Shown: positions 24,382 to 33,891, counted from the first letter of the stretch. The stretch is 64,000 nucleotides of DNA from UBA7672 sp040398465 (GCA_040398465.1 JBBAUA010000009.1:1-64000); one strand, 5' to 3'. Numbers and translations: made by a program. Notes: generated by a model from the sequence alone, not told the origin.

Positions 24382-25020
24382 CTAGTGAAGCAGGGCGGCG
24401 ACGGCGAAGCCGCCGACGAGGACAGCCAGGAAAAGAAGCATGAACAGGCCGACGCGCTTCTCGATGATCGGGGCGAGCGTCGGGCCGAACTTCTGGAACA
24501 GCCATGCAACCAGGAAGAACCGGATGCCGCGGGTGACGAGGCAGGCGGCCACGAAGATCGGCAGGTTGAACGCCATGGCGCCGGAGACGATTGTGACCAG
24601 CTTGAACGGGATCGGCGTGACGCCCTTCAGGAAGATGATCCAGACGCCGGCCGTGGCGTAGGCGAGGCGCAGTTCCTCTTCCTTGCCGCCATAGCCGAAG
24701 AAGCCGATGATCTGCGAGCCCACGGCTTCCCACAGGTAGAAGCCAATCGCGTAGCCCAGCAATGCTCCGAAGACGGACGCAATCGTGCAGCCCACGGCGT
24801 AGCGGACCCAGCGTTCGGGCCGGGCGAAGCACATGGGGGCGAGCATCACGTCAGGCGGGATCGGGAAGAACGAGCTCTCTGTGAAAGACACCGTGAAGAG
24901 CGCAGGCTCGGCGTGCCGGCCGGCGGCAAGGCGCATGACCCAGTTGTACATGGCCCCAAGCGGGCCCTTCGCCTGCGGCGTGTGCGGGGCAGCAGGAGAG
25001 ATCGTGGTGGCGTCGGTCAT
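24382..25020 (-). CDS. YqaA-like VTT-domain membrane protein
   Basis: A 212-residue inner-membrane protein with four to five hydrophobic segments. The block FTESSFFPIPPDVMLAPMCFARPERW (about 46-71) is the re-entrant P-rich signature of YqaA/DedA-type VTT domains, and GVTPIPFKLVTIVSGAMAFN (about 134-153) is its second half. Family members are implicated in lipid flipping and membrane homeostasis. Codons before residue 20 could be an extension, since the membrane domain begins at about 40. The gene stands alone and divergent from dsbB (177 bp apart). Confidence 0.85.
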   Translation of the reverse strand: MTDATTISPAAPHTPQAKGPLGAMYNWVMRLAAGRHAEPALFTVSFTESSFFPIPPDVMLAPMCFARPERWVRYAVGCTIASVFGALLGYAIGFYLWEAVGSQIIGFFGYGGKEEELRLAYATAGVWIIFLKGVTPIPFKLVTIVSGAMAFNLPIFVAACLVTRGIRFFLVAWLFQKFGPTLAPIIEKRVGLFMLLFLAVLVGGFAVAALLH

Positions 25021-25197
25021 GAGTGGCCGGGTGTCCGCGATTCAGTGGTTAAGTTCGATTTGCGCGCTTAGCACATGCAGGAGGGGAAATAACCCTGCGA
25101 AGGCGGCAAGATAACGGCGGCATGTCAACGTAAGGTCAATTCGCGGCCAGCCCTTTCGTCGCATTGTCGCCTTGTCCGCCCCGGATAACGTCTTCCC

Positions 25198-25752
25198 ATG
25201 AACAGGCTGCCGTTTGACCGGATCCGGTGGCCGCTGGTCGCCCTGCTGGCGTCAGCGGCGACGCTAGGCGTGGCCTATTTCTTCGAGATGGTCCTGAACC
25301 AGGCGCCTTGTCAGATGTGCTGGTGGCAGCGTTACGCTTATTTCGCGGCCGGACCGATTGCGCTGGTGGCGATCGCGCTGAAATGGCGCGGGGCCGGGCC
25401 GCGGCTGATGACGACGTTCTCGATCCTGCTTGCCCTCACATTCATGACAGGTTTCGTGATCGCGGCGTGGCATGCGCTGTTCGAGTGGGATCTTGCGCCG
25501 GGGCCTGCGGGCTGCACGGCGATCAGCGCTGGCGCCCTGCCCGAGGATGTGCCGCTGAGCGAGCTGCTGAACCGTCCGCAGGCGATCCCCTCGTGCAAGG
25601 AGGCGCTGTGGCGTGTTCCGGACCAGCCGTGGGGTCTTTCGATGGCTGGGCTGAATGCGGTGTGGTCGATGGTGCTCGCGGCATTGAGCCTGTATTCGGC
25701 CAGCCAACCGCCGATGCATACGGATACGGCGAACGAAATGGTGCAGCCATGA
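25198..25752 (+). CDS. dsbB: Disulfide bond formation protein DsbB
   Basis: A 184-residue inner-membrane quinone reductase that re-oxidises DsbA. Four membrane helices are visible. The first redox pair is CQMC (about 38-41) after NQAP, and the second pair is Cys in GPAGCTAIS and SCKEALW, as expected for periplasmic loops one and two. It extends slightly beyond the usual 170-175 residues. The stop codon overlaps the ATG of coq7 by 4 bases (ATGA), so the two are translationally coupled. DsbA is not in the window. Confidence 0.9.
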   Translation: MNRLPFDRIRWPLVALLASAATLGVAYFFEMVLNQAPCQMCWWQRYAYFAAGPIALVAIALKWRGAGPRLMTTFSILLALTFMTGFVIAAWHALFEWDLAPGPAGCTAISAGALPEDVPLSELLNRPQAIPSCKEALWRVPDQPWGLSMAGLNAVWSMVLAALSLYSASQPPMHTDTANEMVQP

Positions 25753-26282
25753 GCATGAGCCGCCATCGCCGTGAGGAAATCCTGCGGGTCGACCATGCCG
25801 GCGAGTATGGCGCGGTTGCGATCTACAAGGGCCAGCTTGCCGTGTTCGAGCGGCAGCATGGCAAGGAGCGCATTGTCGGCCAGCTCAAGGAGATGGCGGC
25901 GCAGGAGCAGGAGCATCTTGACGCGTTCGATCGCATGCTGAGCGCGGGAAGCGTGCGGCCGACGGCGATGTCGCCGGTGTGGAATGCGGCTGGCTTTGCC
26001 CTTGGCGTGGGTACGGCCTTGCTCGGTGAGAAGGCCGCGCATGCGTGCACTGAGGCGGTCGAGACGGTGATCGAGGAGCACTATGGCGACCAGGTCGTCG
26101 AGCTGCGCGAGGCGGGCGACCAGGAACTGGCCGAGACGATGGCGAAGTTCCAGGAGGAGGAAGTCTCCCACAAGGAGCTCGCCGCTTCCGAGGGCGCAGC
26201 GGAAGCGCCGGCCTATCCTCTGCTGTCGGCGATCATCCGGACGGGATGCAGGCTGGCGATCAGGATCAGCGAGAAAGTCTAG
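25749..26282 (+). CDS. coq7: COQ7-type demethoxyubiquinone hydroxylase
   Basis: A 177-residue diiron hydroxylase for a late step of ubiquinone synthesis. The carboxylate/His ligands appear in VDHAGEYGAVAIYKGQ (about 14-29), EMAAQEQEHLDAF (ExxH), AVETVIEEHYGDQV and MAKFQEEEVSHKELA (ExxH), the four-helix ferritin-like pattern. Coupling to dsbB is plausible because DsbB passes electrons to ubiquinone, but this is inference. Another ubiquinone gene, ubiG, is at 35.7 kb. Confidence 0.9.
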   Translation: MSMSRHRREEILRVDHAGEYGAVAIYKGQLAVFERQHGKERIVGQLKEMAAQEQEHLDAFDRMLSAGSVRPTAMSPVWNAAGFALGVGTALLGEKAAHACTEAVETVIEEHYGDQVVELREAGDQELAETMAKFQEEEVSHKELAASEGAAEAPAYPLLSAIIRTGCRLAIRISEKV

Positions 26283-26291
26283 CACGGACGC

Positions 26292-26330
26292 CTAGGGGGC
26301 GGAGTTGCCCTTGAACGGGGCCGCCCCTAG
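26292..26330. other. Imperfect stem-loop between coq7 and the M13 peptidase
   Basis: CTAGGGGGCGG (26292-26302) pairs with CCGCCCCTAG (26321-26330) with one bulged G. It lies 10 bp after the coq7 stop and before the next start. No U-tract follows, so it is a weak terminator or a structured leader at best. Confidence 0.35.
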
Positions 26331-26389
26331 CATCAGCGTTCGTCTTGCCGCCGCTCGTGCGGCGCCGTCAGCTTCTCAGCGAGGACATA

Positions 26390-28495
26390 ATGGTTCGTCG
26401 GACATTCCTGCTTGGCGTTGCAAGCATTGCGTTCGTTGCGGCGTGCGGGACAGCAGCAGCGCCCGTCGTCGATACGGCAATGACGGTGGCGCAGGCGCCG
26501 GCAGCGCCGGCAGCGCCTGCTGTGGCTGTGACGGCCCCGAAGCCGAGGATCGGCGCGTGGGGTTTTGATATCGCGGGCATGGATCGTTCGGTCTCGCCCG
26601 GCGTGGACTTTGCGAAATATGCGGGCGGCACATGGCAGGCGACGACCAGGATCCCGGGCGACCGCACGCGCTGGGGCGCGTTCGATGAGCTCCGCGAGCA
26701 GGCAGACGTCCATGTGATCGCGCTGGTGGCGGAGACGACCGCAAGGGGTGGCGCGCAAGGCACGGACGAGCAGCGGATCGCGGATTTCTATGCGTCGTTC
26801 GTGGACACGGCGGCGGTCGAGGCGAAAGGCCTCGCGCCGGTCCAGCCGCTGCTGGCGGAGATCAATGGCGCGAAGGATGCTGCGGCGCTGGCCGTGCTCG
26901 CGGCGCGGCCGGGATCGCCGGTCCCCTCGCCGATCGGCTGGGGCGTGGCGCCCGACCAGAAGAATCCGGACATCTATGTGCTGTCGGTGAACCATGGCGG
27001 GCTCGGCATGCCGAACCGCACCTTCTATGTGGGCAAGACCGCGAAGCCTGAACAGATCGCGGCCTACAAGGCGCATATCGCGAGGATGCTGTCGCTCGCG
27101 GGCGTTGCGGGGGCGGATGCGAAGGCAGAGGCGATCCTCGGTCTCGAGCTGAAGATCGCGGAGAAGCACTGGCTGCCGGAGCAGCTGCGCGAGCGCGACA
27201 AGACGTACAATCCAAAGACGCGCGCCGAGCTGAAGGCGATGGCGGCGGCCTATCCGTGGGATGCAGCATTCGAGGCCAGCCTCGTCGGCGCGGCGGATCG
27301 GGCGATCGTGCGGACGCCGGATGCGATCGGGCCGCTGGCGAAGATCTGGTCGGAGACGCCGCTCGAGACGCTGAAGGCGTATGCGACGTATCACTCGCTG
27401 CGGCGCTATGCGGAAGTGTTGCCAAAAGCGTTCGATGACGAGGCGTTTGCGTTCTACGGCAAGACGCTGAACGGGCAGCCGGAACAGCGCGCGCGCGACA
27501 AGCGGGCGATCGCGGCGCTGAACGGTGCGATGGGCGAGGCTGTCGGCAAGATCTACGCGGCGAAGCATTTCCCGGCTGACTCGAAGGCCAAGATGCTCGA
27601 CCTCGTCGAGAACATGCGCGTGGCGTATGCGCAGCGCATCAAGGCGCTGTCGTGGATGAGTGCGGACACGAAGGAGCGCGCGCTCGAGAAGCTGGCGCTG
27701 TTCAAGCCGAAGATCGGTTATCCCGATAAATGGCGCGACTATTCTGCGATGACGATCACCAAGGGTGATGCGTTCGGCAATGCACAGCGGGCGGCGGAAT
27801 TCGAGGCGAAGCGGCGGCTGGTGCGGCTGGGCCAGAAGACCGATCGCACCGAGTGGGGAATGACACCACAGACGGTGAATGCGTCGTACAATTCGGTTTT
27901 CAACGAGATCACCTTCCCGGCCGCGATCCTGCAGGCGCCATTCTTCGATCCCAACGCTGATCCGGCCGTGAACTATGGCGGCATTGGCGCGGTGATCGGG
28001 CACGAGATGGGTCACGGCTTCGACGATCAGGGCGCGAAGTCCGACGGTATGGGCGTGCTGCGCGACTGGTGGGGGCCGGATGACGTGGCGCGGTTCAAGG
28101 GCCTGACGGATATGCTGGCGGAGCAGTATTCCGCATTCGAGGCGCTGCCCGGTCTCAACGTGAACGGGCGTTTCACGCTGGGCGAGAATATCGGCGACAA
28201 TGGCGGGCTGCAGGTGGCGTATGCGGCTTACCAGCTGTCGCTTGATGGCAAGCAAGCGCCCGTTCTCGACGGCTTCTCGGGCGACCAGCGCTTCTTCCTC
28301 GGCTGGGCGCAGGTGTGGCGCGGTCTGGTGCGCGACGAAGCGCTGCGCGTGCTGATCGCGACGGACTCGCACTCGCCGGCTTACTTCCGCACGATCGGTC
28401 CGGTGCGGAACATGGAGAGCTGGTATCGGGCGTTCGGCGTGAAGGAGAGCGATCCGAACTACCTGGCGCCGGCGAAGCGGGTGTTGATCTGGTAG
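26390..28495 (+). CDS. M13-family (neprilysin-like) zinc metallopeptidase lipoprotein
   Basis: About 701 residues from ATG 26390 (GCGAGGA upstream). The signal MVRRTFLLGVASIAFVAAC is type II (lipobox FVAAC, Cys19), so the enzyme is probably envelope-anchored. After an Ala/Pro linker come the M13 N-domain (DFAKYAGGTWQ) and the catalytic core: NAVIN-equivalent NASYNSVFNEITFPAAIL, the zinc motif HEMGH in AVIGHEMGHGFDDQGA, and the second motif ENIGDNGG with the third zinc ligand. It cleaves peptides in the periplasm. The usual C-terminal CRVW is replaced by KRVLIW. It is a standalone gene. Confidence 0.92.
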   Translation: MVRRTFLLGVASIAFVAACGTAAAPVVDTAMTVAQAPAAPAAPAVAVTAPKPRIGAWGFDIAGMDRSVSPGVDFAKYAGGTWQATTRIPGDRTRWGAFDELREQADVHVIALVAETTARGGAQGTDEQRIADFYASFVDTAAVEAKGLAPVQPLLAEINGAKDAAALAVLAARPGSPVPSPIGWGVAPDQKNPDIYVLSVNHGGLGMPNRTFYVGKTAKPEQIAAYKAHIARMLSLAGVAGADAKAEAILGLELKIAEKHWLPEQLRERDKTYNPKTRAELKAMAAAYPWDAAFEASLVGAADRAIVRTPDAIGPLAKIWSETPLETLKAYATYHSLRRYAEVLPKAFDDEAFAFYGKTLNGQPEQRARDKRAIAALNGAMGEAVGKIYAAKHFPADSKAKMLDLVENMRVAYAQRIKALSWMSADTKERALEKLALFKPKIGYPDKWRDYSAMTITKGDAFGNAQRAAEFEAKRRLVRLGQKTDRTEWGMTPQTVNASYNSVFNEITFPAAILQAPFFDPNADPAVNYGGIGAVIGHEMGHGFDDQGAKSDGMGVLRDWWGPDDVARFKGLTDMLAEQYSAFEALPGLNVNGRFTLGENIGDNGGLQVAYAAYQLSLDGKQAPVLDGFSGDQRFFLGWAQVWRGLVRDEALRVLIATDSHSPAYFRTIGPVRNMESWYRAFGVKESDPNYLAPAKRVLIW

Positions 28496-28515
28496 GCGCG
28501 CGCGGTTTGTGAGCC

Positions 28516-28566
28516 AGGCCTCATCCTGCGAGACGGCCGCTTTGCGTTCTCCTCAGAATGAGGCCT
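28516..28566. repeat. REP-like palindromic element
   Basis: AGGCCTCAT (28516-28524) and ATGAGGCCT (28558-28566) are perfect inverted arms. Inside, CCTGCGAGACGGCCGC and TCTCCTCAG continue the imperfect pairing. The core words CCTCATCCT and GAGACGGCC recur at 34040-34158, which suggests a dispersed intergenic repeat family. Confidence 0.55.
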
Positions 28567-28620
28567 CGCGACGATCGCGTTGGAATAATGGAGTTGGGCG
28601 CGAAAGCGCCGGATCCAGCG

Positions 28621-28968
28621 TCAGTGCTTGTGGCCGCCGCGGCCGCACATGAGGTGGGTGTCGCTGGCCATCCACATCAGCTGGACGCCGGGGCTCCACG
28701 TCAGGGAGTGTTCGCCATCGCTCCAGACAATCTGGACCGGGCCCTGGCGCGGGGGCTGGTTCGGGAGGCGGTAGCTGGCGCCGTGGAGCCAGATCACGGC
28801 GTCGATGCCGTTGGCCGCCTCGGCGAAGTTGAGGACCATCTTGCTGCCGTCCTGGCATTGGAAACTCGCGCCGGTTTCGGGGGCGGAGGTTTGTGTCTGT
28901 GCGAGGGCGGCGGGGCCGGTCGCGCACAGGGCCAGAAGCGCGATGAGCGGGCGATGGATGGATGACAT
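28621..28968 (-). CDS. MliC-like lysozyme-inhibitor family periplasmic protein
   Basis: 115 residues from ATG 28966-28968; the first 24 form a signal peptide ending in PAALAQ. The mature part has the MliC pattern: FQCQDGSKMVLNFAE (strand with Cys), YRLPNQ, VWSDGEHSLTWSPGVQLMWMA and a late Cys (HLMCGRG), so the usual disulfide is possible. Such proteins inhibit C-type lysozymes in the envelope. The C-terminus is His-rich (GRGGHKH). It is 123 bp downstream of ispG on the other side and has no operon partner. Confidence 0.65.
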   Translation of the reverse strand: MSSIHRPLIALLALCATGPAALAQTQTSAPETGASFQCQDGSKMVLNFAEAANGIDAVIWLHGASYRLPNQPPRQGPVQIVWSDGEHSLTWSPGVQLMWMASDTHLMCGRGGHKH

Positions 28969-29091
28969 GAGGTTGGCCCCGCGTGTGTGTGCTGGCAGAG
29001 TGCGCGATGGGGGATTAGGGTGCAAGGGCGGTCGTCGGAGACTGGGATCGAGGCTTCGTCTCGGCTGCCGGTTGCCCCGGGGGGCCAGAGA

Positions 29092-30231
29092 TTACTCCGC
29101 CGCTTGCGCTGCGGCTTCCTTGGCGGCGCGCAGGATGGCCGCCCTCGCCTCGACCTGGGCCACGATCTTGTCGACCATTTCGGCGTTGGTTACTTTGTGG
29201 TCGGGCTTGCCGGAGACGTACATCATGCCGGCGTCCTTGCCGCCGCCGGTGAAGCCGAGGTCGGTCATCGTTGCCTCGCCCGGGCCGTTGACGACGCAGC
29301 CGATGATGGAGAGCGAGATTGGTTCCTGGATGTGGGCGAGGCGCTTTTCCAGCGTCTCCACGGTGCGGATGACGTCGAAGCCCTGACGGGCGCAGCTGGG
29401 GCAGGAAATGATGTTCACGCCGCGCGTACGCAGGCCGAGCGATTTCAGGATCTCGTAGCCGGCCCTGATCTCTTCCACGGGTTCGGCGGAGAGCGAGACG
29501 CGGATGGTGTCGCCGATGCCGGCCCACAACATCGAGCCGATGCCGATGGCGGATTTTACGGTGCCGGTGCGCAGGCCGCCGGCTTCGGTGACGCCCAGGT
29601 GCAGTGGCGCGTCAGTGGCGTCGGCGAGCTGGTGGTAGGCGGCGACCGTGAGGAACGGGTCGGAGGCCTTCACCGAAATCTTGTACTCATGGAAGTCGTT
29701 GTCATCGAGGATGCGCGCGTGATCGAGCGCGCTTTCAACCATCGCTTCGGGACAGGGCTCGCCGTACTTTTCCAGGAGATGGCGTTCGAGGCTTCCGCCA
29801 TTGACGCCGATGCGCATGGAGCAGCCATGGTCCTTGGCGGCCTGGATGACTTCCCTCACCCGCGAGGCGTTGCCGATATTGCCCGGGTTGATGCGAAGGC
29901 AGGCGGCGCCGGCCTTGGCGGCCTCGATGCCGCGTTTGTAGTGGAAGTGGATGTCGGCGACGATCGGCACTTTCGCGGCGCGGCAGATTTCCGGCATCGC
30001 GGCGGTGGACTCTTCGTCAGGGCACGAGACGCGGACGATGTCGGCGCCAGCTTCCTCGAGGCCGCGGATCTGTTCGATCGTGGCCTTGGCGTCCGAGGTC
30101 GGCGTGTTGGTCATCGACTGGACGGAGATGGGGGCGTCGCCGCCGACGAGGACGTCGCCGACGCGGATCTGGCGCGACTTTCGCCGCACGATGGTGCGCC
30201 AGGGGCGGATGTGATTGATGTCGTGGCTCAT
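29092..30231 (-). CDS. ispG: 4-hydroxy-3-methylbut-2-enyl diphosphate synthase
   Basis: A 379-residue iron-sulfur enzyme of the MEP isoprenoid pathway, converting MEcPP to HMBPP. The three cluster cysteines are visible at 277, 280 (CPSC) and 312 (IIGCVVNGPGE); the TIM-barrel half shows VQSMTNTPTSDAKATI, ADIHFHYKRGIEAA and LRINPGNIG. Length matches the bacterial short form. The MEP pathway is normal for this group. The start is 79 bp downstream of the RodZ-like gene, and the two probably share a transcript. Confidence 0.95.
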   Translation of the reverse strand: MSHDINHIRPWRTIVRRKSRQIRVGDVLVGGDAPISVQSMTNTPTSDAKATIEQIRGLEEAGADIVRVSCPDEESTAAMPEICRAAKVPIVADIHFHYKRGIEAAKAGAACLRINPGNIGNASRVREVIQAAKDHGCSMRIGVNGGSLERHLLEKYGEPCPEAMVESALDHARILDDNDFHEYKISVKASDPFLTVAAYHQLADATDAPLHLGVTEAGGLRTGTVKSAIGIGSMLWAGIGDTIRVSLSAEPVEEIRAGYEILKSLGLRTRGVNIISCPSCARQGFDVIRTVETLEKRLAHIQEPISLSIIGCVVNGPGEATMTDLGFTGGGKDAGMMYVSGKPDHKVTNAEMVDKIVAQVEARAAILRAAKEAAAQAAE

Positions 30232-30310
30232 GCATTTGCCCGATCAGCCGATTGGCGACATTTGGGCCTTTTGCGCCTGCCCGTAAAGACGGGTGCGCGG
30301 ATCGGGCCCG

Positions 30311-31486
30311 CTACTGGGCCGGGGCGACCTGATCCGGATAGGCGTCCAGCGCCGGGTCGCGGACGGGGGGCTGGACCGGCGCAGGGGTGGTGGCGGCCGG
30401 CGGCGCAGATGTTGTCGCGTTTGCGGTCGCGGGCGGCTTCGCCGGACGGGGACGGGGCTTGGCAGGAGCCGGAGCGGGGCTTGCGCCGGTCGCCGGCTGG
30501 CCGGGGATTGCGAGGACGTTGGCATCCGTATCCGAGGCAACGGGCTCGATGACCGGCGGGGCGATCACGATCGGTGGGCGCTGGGCCGCCTGGTCGACGC
30601 TCTGCGAGAAGACAGGGCCGCCGGTTTCCTGCAGCAGGCCAAGCGACTGGTCGCCGAGGCGCCATTCGAAGGCTGCGCCATCTTCGGCGGAGACTGTGAA
30701 GCCTGCGCCGACGCGGACGACGAAGAACTCGCCGGGGTTGTAGTAGCGGTGGACGTACTTGTCGCCCTTGGCCGAGCGCACTTCCAGCATCGAGCGCTTC
30801 AGCGCGATTATGCGGAGTTGCGGCGCGACGGGCTGGGCGATCGGGCCGACGCCAGTGACGGCGGGCGAGGTTTCGGCGGTGACGGCCGGGGTCTTCTCGC
30901 CACTGTTGAGGAGCACGACGGCGCCGCCGGCGACAAGGGCGATCATCAGAATGCCAAGCATGGGCACCGCGACCGGCAGCTTGCGCGCGCTGGAGGAGGC
31001 CGGCGAGGCGATTTCGAGTTTTTCCGGGTCCTTCAGGATGGCGGCGCATTCGGACAGGTAACGGTCGAGCGTGGCCTGCTCGTCCATGCCGAGGAAGCGC
31101 GCGTAGGACTTGATGTAGCCTTTCGCGTAAACGGGCGCGCCGAGCAGGCCCGGCGTCATGTCCTCGATAGCGCGGAGGTGGCTGAGGTGGACGCGGGTTT
31201 CGCGGGAGACCTGCTCCAGCGTGAAACCCGAATTCTCGCGCGCGGCGCGAATGGCGTCGCCAATTCGGGTGTGGGCGGCAGCGGCCTGGGCGGCGAATTC
31301 GATCTCGTTGTCGCTGACAACACGCAGGTGAGGCGCGGCGCGGCGGGCGCGCGGCTCGTCATCCTTGGGTTGTGCGGAAGCCACGGTCTCGGCGGCTGCC
31401 GTGCCCGTGTCTGTTTCGCTCGTCACGGGAACCGTCTCATCCGGAGGCGAACTGGGGTTGGTGTCGTCCTTGGCCACGCCGCTCAT
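30311..31486 (-). CDS. RodZ-like helix-turn-helix membrane protein (DUF4115)
   Basis: 391 residues from ATG 31484-31486. The N-terminal half carries an Xre-type HTH: TRIGDAIRAARENSGFTLEQVSRETRVHLSHLRAIEDM, then GAPVYAKGYIKSYARFLGMD, the classic RodZ arrangement. One membrane helix follows (LPVAVPMLGILMIALVAGGAVVLL, about 195-218), then a periplasmic domain with the DUF4115 pattern and a long Pro/Ala-rich C-terminus. RodZ links MreB to the elongation machinery. It lies upstream of ispG, as in other alphaproteobacteria. Confidence 0.85.
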   Translation of the reverse strand: MSGVAKDDTNPSSPPDETVPVTSETDTGTAAAETVASAQPKDDEPRARRAAPHLRVVSDNEIEFAAQAAAAHTRIGDAIRAARENSGFTLEQVSRETRVHLSHLRAIEDMTPGLLGAPVYAKGYIKSYARFLGMDEQATLDRYLSECAAILKDPEKLEIASPASSSARKLPVAVPMLGILMIALVAGGAVVLLNSGEKTPAVTAETSPAVTGVGPIAQPVAPQLRIIALKRSMLEVRSAKGDKYVHRYYNPGEFFVVRVGAGFTVSAEDGAAFEWRLGDQSLGLLQETGGPVFSQSVDQAAQRPPIVIAPPVIEPVASDTDANVLAIPGQPATGASPAPAPAKPRPRPAKPPATANATTSAPPAATTPAPVQPPVRDPALDAYPDQVAPAQ

Positions 31487-31596
31487 ATGTCTGTCCGAAA
31501 CGGGAAGGCGATTACTGAAGACAAGCCTAACCCGATTAACGCCCACCACCCTAACAAGTCATTATCAAGGTAAGAGGGTGCCGATACCGCTACAAC

Positions 31597-33891
31597 CTAA
31601 ATCTTCAGCCCAAGCCCTGCTGCGACACTTAACATTGCGTTACGTATCGAGGGCGCTGGACCGTCGAGGACGGCTTGCACGTCCCGCGCCAGCGCGGTCA
31701 TGTCGACCGAGCGGACCAGGAGTTTGACCGGCGCGATGCGGGAGGCCTGCATCGAGAGCTTGCGGTACCCAAGCGCGATCAGGGCGAGGGCTTCGAGGGG
31801 GCGGCCGGCGGCTTCGCCGCAAACGGTGATGGGCAGGGACGCCTCGTCGGCGCGCTGGCGCATGCGCAGCATGAGGCGCATGGCGGGACGGCTCAAAAGG
31901 TCGTAACGGCCTGCGAGACGGGCGTTATCGCGGTCTGCGGCGAAAAAGAATTGCATCAGGTCGTTGGTTCCGACCGATAGAAAGTCGGCCTTGCCCTTGA
32001 GCTGGTCGATCGAGAAGGCAAGCGAGGGTGTTTCAACCATCGCGCCGACCTGCAGGCGGTTGGGAAGGTCGCGGCCGAACTTCACCGCCCACTCCATTTC
32101 GCTGTCGAGAAGACGGCGCGCGGCCTCGAACTCCTCGACGGTTGCGACCATCGGGAACATCAGGCGCAGGGTCTTGCCGCGGGAGGCGCGGATCAGGGCG
32201 CGGAGCTGGCGACGGAAGAAGAAGGGGTGGTCGAGCGCCATGCGCAGGGCGCGCCAGCCGAGAGCGGGATTCTCCTCGCGCTCGCGGCGGCCCATGAAAG
32301 GGGCGATCTTGTCGCCGCCGAGGTCGATGGTGCGGAAGGTGACGGGGCGGTCGCCTGCCCGGTCGATGACGGATTTGTAGAATTGCGACTGTTCGTCGAG
32401 GCCAGGCATCGTTTCGGACGCCATGAACTGGAACTCGGTGCGGAACAGGCCGACGCCCTTGGCGCCGACAGCGTCGAGATGGTCGAGGTCGAACGAGAGC
32501 CCGGCGTTGATGTAGAGGTCGATTTCGACGCCATCGGTGGTGGTCGCGGGCTCGTCGCGCAGGCGGGACAGTTCGGCCTGCGTCTGCTCCGATATGGCGA
32601 CGCGGGCCTGGAAGCTGGACATCATTTCGGCTTCGGGCCGGATGTGGACCACCCCGCCCTCGCCGTCGATGATCATCAGGTCGCCGTCTTCGGCCCGTGT
32701 GACGAGGCCTGTCAGGCCGCCGACGGCGGGAACACCCATGGCGCGGGCGACAATGGCGGCGTGGGAGCCGGCGCCGGCTTCTTCCAGGGCAATGCCGGCA
32801 AGATGTGCGTCGCGATATTCGAGTAGTTCGGCCGGGCCGATCCGGCTGGCGACCAGAATGGCGCCACGCGGGGCGACGCGGCCGCCGCCGTCATCGCCGT
32901 TCAGCTGGCGCAGCAGGCGGTTTTCGAGGTCTTCGAGATCGTGCAGGCGTTCGCGCAGGAAGCCGTCGCGGGCGTTTTCGAGGCGGGCGCGGTGTTCGCG
33001 GCGCACGCGGTCGACGGCGGCTTCGGCTGAAAGACCGGTGCGGACGGCTTCGACGAGGCGGGCCTCCCAGCTCGGGTCATGCGCGAAGAGGCGGTAGGTT
33101 TCGAGCACGTCGCGGCTTTCGCCGAACAGCACGGGGCCTGCGCGGGTGAGCATGGCGTCGATCGAGTTGCGGAGGGCCTCGAGCGCGTCGTTGAGGCGGC
33201 GCTCCTCGAGTTCCGGGTCGGCGGCGAACAGGCGGGCGGGCGGGACGACGGGGTCGTAGAGATGCACGACGCCTGAGGCGAGGCCTTCATTCATGGCGCG
33301 GCCGCGGAGTTCCACGGGGCGGGTCTGGCGGAGGCCGGCGCTGAGCGTGTCCGCGGCGGAGGCGACGAGTTCAGCCAGCACCATGGCGACTGTCTGGAGG
33401 GCTTCGGCCTCCTCGTCGTCATAGGCGCGCTCGGTGCGGTTCTGGACGACGACGACGCCGAGGACGCGGCCGCCGCGCAAGATCGGCACGCCGAGGAAGG
33501 AGTGAAACGGGTCTTCACCTGTTTCCGGACGGTAGGAGAAGCGCGGGTGGGAGAAGGCGTCGGTCAGGCGGAGCGGACGGGCGGTCGAGGAAACGAGGCC
33601 GACGAGGCCTTCGTTTTCCTTCATGCGGGTGCGGCCAACGGCTTCCGGGCGCAGGCCCTGAGTCGCCATCAGCAGCAGGCTTTCGTCCTCGGACCGCAGG
33701 TAGATCGAGCAGACATCGGCCACCATGGTGTTGGCGATGAGTTCGACGACGCGTTCGAGGCGCTTCGGGTCCTGCGCCTGGTTCGCCATGAGGGCGCGCA
33801 GGCGCGACAGGAGAAGCTTCGCGCCGCCGCCGCCCGCAGGCGGGCGGGGCGATGAAGGTCCCTTCTCTCCTGGCCTGCCGCGGTCTGTCAC
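31597..33891 (-). CDS. ptsP: PEP-protein phosphotransferase with GAF domain (EI-Ntr type)
   Basis: A 764-residue protein that starts the nitrogen-type PTS phosphorelay. The N-terminal GAF domain (about 25-180, VELIANTMVADVCSIYLRSED to VVVVQNRTER) is followed by the EI domain with the active-site His in GAGSHAAIVARAMGVPAVGG, and the PEP-binding barrel (LFRTEFQFM, DLGGDKIAPF, GTNDLMQFFFAADRDNARLAG, CGEAAGRP). The start is a GTG at 33889-33891 with CCGGAG upstream. It is downstream of lysC in the same direction, an arrangement common in alphaproteobacteria. NPr and EIIA-Ntr are not in the window. Confidence 0.94.
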   Translation of the reverse strand: MTDRGRPGEKGPSSPRPPAGGGGAKLLLSRLRALMANQAQDPKRLERVVELIANTMVADVCSIYLRSEDESLLLMATQGLRPEAVGRTRMKENEGLVGLVSSTARPLRLTDAFSHPRFSYRPETGEDPFHSFLGVPILRGGRVLGVVVVQNRTERAYDDEEAEALQTVAMVLAELVASAADTLSAGLRQTRPVELRGRAMNEGLASGVVHLYDPVVPPARLFAADPELEERRLNDALEALRNSIDAMLTRAGPVLFGESRDVLETYRLFAHDPSWEARLVEAVRTGLSAEAAVDRVRREHRARLENARDGFLRERLHDLEDLENRLLRQLNGDDGGGRVAPRGAILVASRIGPAELLEYRDAHLAGIALEEAGAGSHAAIVARAMGVPAVGGLTGLVTRAEDGDLMIIDGEGGVVHIRPEAEMMSSFQARVAISEQTQAELSRLRDEPATTTDGVEIDLYINAGLSFDLDHLDAVGAKGVGLFRTEFQFMASETMPGLDEQSQFYKSVIDRAGDRPVTFRTIDLGGDKIAPFMGRREREENPALGWRALRMALDHPFFFRRQLRALIRASRGKTLRLMFPMVATVEEFEAARRLLDSEMEWAVKFGRDLPNRLQVGAMVETPSLAFSIDQLKGKADFLSVGTNDLMQFFFAADRDNARLAGRYDLLSRPAMRLMLRMRQRADEASLPITVCGEAAGRPLEALALIALGYRKLSMQASRIAPVKLLVRSVDMTALARDVQAVLDGPAPSIRNAMLSVAAGLGLKI

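Noticed and set aside
26333..28372. A 679-codon open frame antisense to the M13 peptidase
   Set aside because: It is Arg/His-rich with no domain or signal, and the opposite strand encodes a complete peptidase; a GC-skew shadow.
28987..30552. A 521-codon frame antisense to ispG and the RodZ-like gene
   Set aside because: Low-complexity Gly/Ala/Asp composition and full overlap with well-identified genes on the other strand.
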